Notes under the pieces: generated by a model
The model's database searches: none
What the model was told of the DNA's origin: nothing
Seen by the model: only the letters and a program-made list of their open reading frames with translations
NCBI GenBank assembly: GCA_036321795.1
Contig: JAWQCY010000003.1
Location: forward strand, 169,057 to 233,056
Length of the DNA stretch: 64,000 nt
Source: CAKVON01 sp902475665
GTDB taxonomy: Bacteria; Actinomycetota; Coriobacteriia; Coriobacteriales; Atopobiaceae
Direction: 5' to 3'
Part shown: positions 60,545-64,000 of the stretch, piece by piece
How the letters are laid out: each line of letters starts with the position of its first letter
How positions within the stretch are numbered: the first letter of the stretch is position 1
Made by a program: the position numbers and the translations under genes

Positions 60545-61604
60545 GGCGAATCCCCATCCTCTCGAGAAGCTCGCCGAAGCCATGGTTTCGCACGCAAGAA
60601 GCCGCATCACGAACCTTGGCCACATAGCGAGGCAAGTTCGAATAGTGAATCCCTTCGTAACCGGTAAGACGCGCGTACATTTGCTTGAAGTCGACGGGCA
60701 GATACGGCATGTGATCGACGACCTCGGGTCGCATGCGGAGAAGAACCCCTCTTACCGCATCGGCATTGCCATCACCAAGCGCTCCACGGGCCACGGCTTC
60801 GCTGACATACTCATACCCAACGGTATACAAAGCCTGCAGAACGCCCTCATCCTCTATGCTGAGACGCTCGACGACATCGGCGTTGTCGTTCCAGCGCTCG
60901 AGCGAAAGGCCGATGTTGCGATTGGCAGAGGACGAACCAGGCGCCTCCTCGCGATAGCAGTACCAGGCATCATCCGTATAGACGATGCTGTCAGCCTGGC
61001 ACATCGTCTCGAACAGGAACGGGTTGTCGACCCAGCCCGCCCCGGGAACCTCCATGAAGCGGATGCCCTTCTCTGCAAGCCAATCGCGCCTGTAGAGCGC
61101 CGACCAAATTGACGGATGATACTGGAGCAGACGGGGGCAATCCGCGATACGAAATGGCTGCGTCGAAGGGTCGAGCCTATGCCAGGAAAGCGCTCGCTCC
61201 CGACGCTCAAGATCAGTGCCAGCATCGAGAACTCGCCAATAAGATGACTTGACCACATCTGGCAAACCGTGTTCGCGCGCTATGGCGAGAAGGGCGTCAT
61301 ACATGTGCGGCAACACAAAATCATCTGGTTCGAAAACCGAGACATAGACACCACGGGCCTCGTCAAACCCCCTATTAACACTGGCGCCATAACCCTGGTT
61401 CGGCTTGTCGATGATTCTGAAACGACAATCGCGCCGAGCGAACTCGCGCAAGACGGAAAGCGTCGAGTCGGTGGATCCGTCATTGACGAGGATGAACTCG
61501 AGGCATGCGGAATCGTTCGCTCGCAGCGACTCAAGGGCCTGATCGAGCCAACGCTCCACGTTATAGCAGGGAACTACGACCGATACGTCAATCGTGGTTG
61601 CCAT
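60537..61604 (-). CDS. Family 2 glycosyltransferase
   Basis: 355 residues with VSVVVPCYNVERWLDQALES, FILVNDGSTDS, RIIDKPNQGYGASVNRGFDE and a metal motif FEPDD. The RIIDKPNQGYGASVN segment is nearly shared with the 59402-60544 product, so the two probably arose by duplication. ATG overlaps nothing but follows the ABC ATPase stop directly, with GGAG in that gene's end. Product unknown. Confidence 0.87.
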   Translation of the reverse strand: MATTIDVSVVVPCYNVERWLDQALESLRANDSACLEFILVNDGSTDSTLSVLREFARRDCRFRIIDKPNQGYGASVNRGFDEARGVYVSVFEPDDFVLPHMYDALLAIAREHGLPDVVKSSYWRVLDAGTDLERRERALSWHRLDPSTQPFRIADCPRLLQYHPSIWSALYRRDWLAEKGIRFMEVPGAGWVDNPFLFETMCQADSIVYTDDAWYCYREEAPGSSSANRNIGLSLERWNDNADVVERLSIEDEGVLQALYTVGYEYVSEAVARGALGDGNADAVRGVLLRMRPEVVDHMPYLPVDFKQMYARLTGYEGIHYSNLPRYVAKVRDAASCVRNHGFGELLERMGIRHA

Positions 61605-62711
61605 CTAACGCTCCAGGTTTCTATAGGCCTCGCAAACATCATCGGTAGGACCGAGCATCCGCTGTTTGCCCTTCTCGATCCAGCAGACACGATCACAGAT
61701 ACGCTCAACAAGCTCGAGGCTGTGGCTGACGAGAAGAACCGTAACGCCGTCGGCCTCAACGAGCTCCTTGATGCGTCGCTCGCACTTCTGCTGGAAGAGA
61801 AAGTCACCAACAGACAGGGTCTCATCGACAATCAAAATATCAGGCTCGGTAATGGTTGCAATGGCAAATGCAATGCGGGCAACCATGCCACTGGAATAAT
61901 TCTTGAGCGGCATGTCCATGAAGTTCTCGAGCTCAGCAAAGCTAACGATGTCATCGAAGTGGTCGTCGATGAACTCCTTCTTGTAGCCGAGAAGGGCGCC
62001 ATTAAGGTAGATGTTCTCCTTTGCGGTGAGCTCCATGTCAAAGCCAGCGCCAAGCTCAATGAGGGGCGCGATGGTACCTCTGACCTCACAAGAACCTTCC
62101 GTCGCCTCAAGAACGCCAGCAATCACTTTGAGCATCGTGGACTTGCCGGAACCATTGGTTCCAACAAGGCCGAAGGCCTCGCCGCGCTTGACCTCGAAAC
62201 TGATGTGGTCGAGGGCGCGGAACTCCTTGAACTTGAGCTCACCCTTGGCCATTGCCAGGAAGTACTCCTTGAGGGAGTTGAACTGCTCTGAGGCGATGTT
62301 AAACACCATCGAGACATCGTTGACACCAATGATCGTCTCAGCATCAGGCGAAGGCAGCGGCGGCCTCATGAAACCCTCAGGCCCCGCAACGTTAATCCAT
62401 CGATTGACAGTCAACGTTCCGCCGTCGGCGTCGGTAACGTCACAGAACAGGTGATAACGGCCCTCTCTCTTGGGAAGGAACTCCCAGAAGGTTTCCTTGG
62501 TAGGCTTGCCAGTCGATTCGAGGGTAGAACCCCAGTTCCCATCGTCCCAGCTGCCCTCGAGAGACCAAACGTAGTTAAATACGACCTTTGAGGGATCAAT
62601 CCCCTCGAGAACTGGTTCAACGTGAACGGGCTCATCAATCCTCAAAGAAGTGTTATCGACCTTAAGTCGAGCAGTCCAACCTTCGGGCTTATGCAAAGAG
62701 GTCTCGGACAC
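61605..62711 (-). CDS. Polysaccharide ABC exporter ATPase with N-terminal Ig-like domain
   Basis: 368 residues. Residues about 125-368 are a Wzt/TagH-type ATPase: Walker A GTNGSGKS (184-191), signature YSSGM (272-276), Walker B DILIVDE (291-297), His330. Residues 1-115 are an added beta-rich domain (LKVDNTSLRIDEPVHVEPVL ... NYVWSLEGSW ... PKREGRYHLFCDVTDADGGT), like an Ig-like or Y_Y_Y-type fold. Wzt proteins normally carry their sugar-binding domain at the C-terminus. It starts at GTG with TAGGAG upstream. Confidence 0.87.
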   Translation of the reverse strand: MSETSLHKPEGWTARLKVDNTSLRIDEPVHVEPVLEGIDPSKVVFNYVWSLEGSWDDGNWGSTLESTGKPTKETFWEFLPKREGRYHLFCDVTDADGGTLTVNRWINVAGPEGFMRPPLPSPDAETIIGVNDVSMVFNIASEQFNSLKEYFLAMAKGELKFKEFRALDHISFEVKRGEAFGLVGTNGSGKSTMLKVIAGVLEATEGSCEVRGTIAPLIELGAGFDMELTAKENIYLNGALLGYKKEFIDDHFDDIVSFAELENFMDMPLKNYSSGMVARIAFAIATITEPDILIVDETLSVGDFLFQQKCERRIKELVEADGVTVLLVSHSLELVERICDRVCWIEKGKQRMLGPTDDVCEAYRNLER

Positions 62712-62719
62712 GAGCGCTC

Positions 62720-63565
62720 CTAAATGTAGAGGATGAACTTGTGCTCATTCTTATGGAACACAAGGTAGCCGATGACTAGGGCGCATGCCGCAAAGAGCAC
62801 GCAGCGCACCATGATAGATACAGTAGGAACCTGCTGCCACAACAACACATCCCTGATGGCAGTGATATAGCAGTACATGGGATTGAAACCCTCAAGGAAC
62901 TTCATCCAGTCAGGAAGGATGGAGAAGGGATAGAACAAAGGAGTGGCATACATCCAGGCGGTCAAAAACACGCTCCAGAGATGCAATACGTCACGAAAGA
63001 AAACAGACGCAGCGGAGAGAAACAAAGATATGCCGATGCAGAACACTCCAAGCAAAAGAACAATGACAGGAAGCCAAAGAGCCAACGGAGTGAGCGGGAT
63101 ACGGAAGAAGGCCATGACAATGGCAACCGCAATCAGGGAAAAGGCGTAGTTGACCATTCCGAACAGAACTTTTTGAACAGGGAAAACAAACCTGTTGATC
63201 TTAACCTTCTTAAGCAAGGAGGAAGCGCCGATGATAGACCCCATGCCTTGGGTGGTGGAGTCATTCATAAGCGACCAGGCGGTGTTGCCAAGGATGAGGT
63301 AGAGGGGATAATTCCCGATGGTGGGATCCGAATAGCGCATGAACGACGAAAAAACCGCCGCCATGACCACCATCATCAGCAGTGGGTTCAAAACGCTCCA
63401 GGCAACACCTAAGGCGCTGCGGCGATACTTCAGCTTGAAGTCCTTGGAGACAAGCTGCTTAAGGATGGCGACGTCACGCTTGACGGGCGGATTCCAGGCA
63501 AACTCACGCTCTTGGGATACACCCGAGCGATCAGTAACGCTTGTGGGATTCTCGACGGAGCTCAA
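62720..63565 (-). CDS. Polysaccharide ABC exporter permease (Wzm/TagG family)
   Basis: 281 residues with six hydrophobic segments and the ABC-2 transporter landmarks DFKLKYRRSALGVAWSVLNP (about 40-59) and FNPMYCYITAIRDVL near the end. It forms the channel for the ATPase encoded next. The start is TTG 63565 with GGAGGTC upstream. First gene of the polysaccharide group, directly behind the rRNA operon terminator; 63566-63681 presumably holds its promoter, but no convincing boxes stand out. Confidence 0.9.
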   Translation of the reverse strand: MSSVENPTSVTDRSGVSQEREFAWNPPVKRDVAILKQLVSKDFKLKYRRSALGVAWSVLNPLLMMVVMAAVFSSFMRYSDPTIGNYPLYLILGNTAWSLMNDSTTQGMGSIIGASSLLKKVKINRFVFPVQKVLFGMVNYAFSLIAVAIVMAFFRIPLTPLALWLPVIVLLLGVFCIGISLFLSAASVFFRDVLHLWSVFLTAWMYATPLFYPFSILPDWMKFLEGFNPMYCYITAIRDVLLWQQVPTVSIMVRCVLFAACALVIGYLVFHKNEHKFILYI

Positions 63566-63681
63566 GGGACCTCCAAAACATGGCTACCGATTGAAATACA
63601 CGATGAAATCCTAGCATTGCGGCACACACAGACGTGAAACCCCATATTATTGGCAGAGAGAGAAACGCCAGGTAGATACGC

Positions 63682-63722
63682 AAAAGGGGGCAGGGCACCG
63701 CCTCGCGGCGGGGCCCTGCCCC
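63682..63722 (-). terminator. rRNA operon terminator
   Basis: A 10-bp stem GGGGCAGGGC/GCCCTGCCCC with a further GC-rich inner stem, followed by CTTTTG on the minus strand, shortly after the 5S gene. Confidence 0.85.
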
Positions 63723-63740
63723 TGTCAAATGCCCGTCGTT

Positions 63741-63857
63741 GGTCGGAGGCGCCCTGCTCTCCCACGGCCTGACGCCGCAGTACCATCGGCGCTGGGGGGC
63801 TTAACTTCCGGGTTCGGCATGGGACCGGGTGTACCTCCCCCGCCACGGCCTCCGACC
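63741..63857 (-). rRNA. rrf: 5S ribosomal RNA
   Basis: About 117 bases with the 5S landmarks on the minus strand: CCCATGCCGAACCCGGAAGT, GTTAAGCCCCCCAGCGCCGA and GGTACTGC, and GGAGAGCAGGGCGCC near the end. The ends pair (GGTCGGAGGC/GCCTCCGACC), and the pairing continues into the flanks, forming a processing stem of over 20 bp. End points are by pairing, accurate to a few bases. Confidence 0.95.
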
Positions 63858-63963
63858 AACGACGGGCATTCTTCTGTCGTCGGGGCGCCCTGGGGGCCGC
63901 ACAGCGCGTACCAAGGGCCACACCACAAGAAGGTCGCGCGCGAGACGGTCGCGCATGGTGCGG

Positions 63964-64000
63964 GTGGGAAGAGCTCGGGCGATTAGTACGGCTCGGCTGA
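63964..64000 (-). rRNA. rrl: 23S ribosomal RNA, 3' end (partial)
   Basis: On the minus strand the window begins with the conserved 23S tail AGCCGAGCCGTACTAATCGC and ends near CTCTTCCC. Only the last 37 or so bases are present; the exact 3' end is estimated from the TACTAAT position. The roughly 105 bases to the 5S gene are spacer without a tRNA. Confidence 0.85.

Noticed and set aside
1..64000. CRISPR arrays, intact insertion sequences or prophage genes
   Set aside because: No regularly spaced repeats, transposase or structural phage genes are visible; the left-end remnant is the only mobile-element trace.

Overview
This window looks like chromosome from a host-associated actinobacterium of the class Coriobacteriia, most likely an Olsenella/Atopobium-type member of the Atopobiaceae. 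The assignment is inferred from gene content, not from a database search. It mixes actinobacterial markers (integration host factor mIHF beside gmk and rpoZ; an FHA protein of the GarA type followed by a MerR regulator of the FtsR type) with Firmicute-like features (SpoVS, PyrR attenuation, RNase Y and RNase J together, a YneA-like gene divergent from lexA). Base composition is high-GC in most of the window and visibly more AT-rich around 9-13.2 kb and in the intergenic stretches near 17-20 kb.

Layout. Positions 1 to about 910 are the decayed end of an integrated element: a cut-off gene, a broken gene, a compact three-gene cluster of two tiny hydrophobic proteins and a ribbon-helix-helix protein, and then a tRNA 3'-end remnant with its terminator that marks the junction with the chromosome. 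From 1.1 to 9.0 kb a rightward block carries a CDP-alcohol phosphatidyltransferase, a D,D-carboxypeptidase, a GcvT-fold protein, a MalY/PatB lyase, RidA, GarA-like, FtsR-like, apt and a ClC transporter. From 9.1 to 13.2 kb come trxB, dut and nrdR, and then the SOS module (a YneA-like gene divergent from lexA across four LexA-box-like sites) with a membrane acyltransferase gene coupled to lexA.

From 13.2 to 45.5 kb almost everything reads leftward. It carries tRNA modification and GTPase genes (hflX, miaA, miaB), spoVS, a MutL-like GHKL ATPase of unknown function, rny, recX-recA, cinA, pgsA, rimO, yajQ, rodZ, ftsK, rnj, pnp, rpsO, recO, era, dgkA, ybeY, phoH, mtaB, dnaJ, a membrane-anchored DnaJ paralogue, hemW, dusB and lepA. 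rpsT stands alone on the plus strand. From 46 to 58 kb come holA, comEC-comEA, thiI, rpoZ, gmk, mihF and a complete-looking pyrRBCK-D-F pyrimidine operon with an attenuator leader. From 58.3 to 63.6 kb a polysaccharide cluster has three family-2 glycosyltransferases and an ABC exporter whose ATPase carries an extra N-terminal domain. The window ends in the 5S and the 3' end of the 23S rRNA of a leftward rRNA operon.

Themes. DNA repair and SOS (lexA, recA with a perfect LexA box, recX, recO, YneA-like), RNA decay (RNase Y, RNase J, PNPase, YbeY), three methylthiotransferases (MiaB, RimO, MtaB) and tight translational coupling (TAATG, TAGTG, TGATG, ATGA overlaps) recur. I see no CRISPR array, intact insertion sequence or prophage. 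The window is mostly ordinary core genome. The least explained items are the micro-protein cluster at the left end, the MutL-like ATPase, the membrane DnaJ, the ABC ATPase with an N-terminal Ig-like domain, and the comEA start region, where a hairpin overlaps the ribosome binding site.
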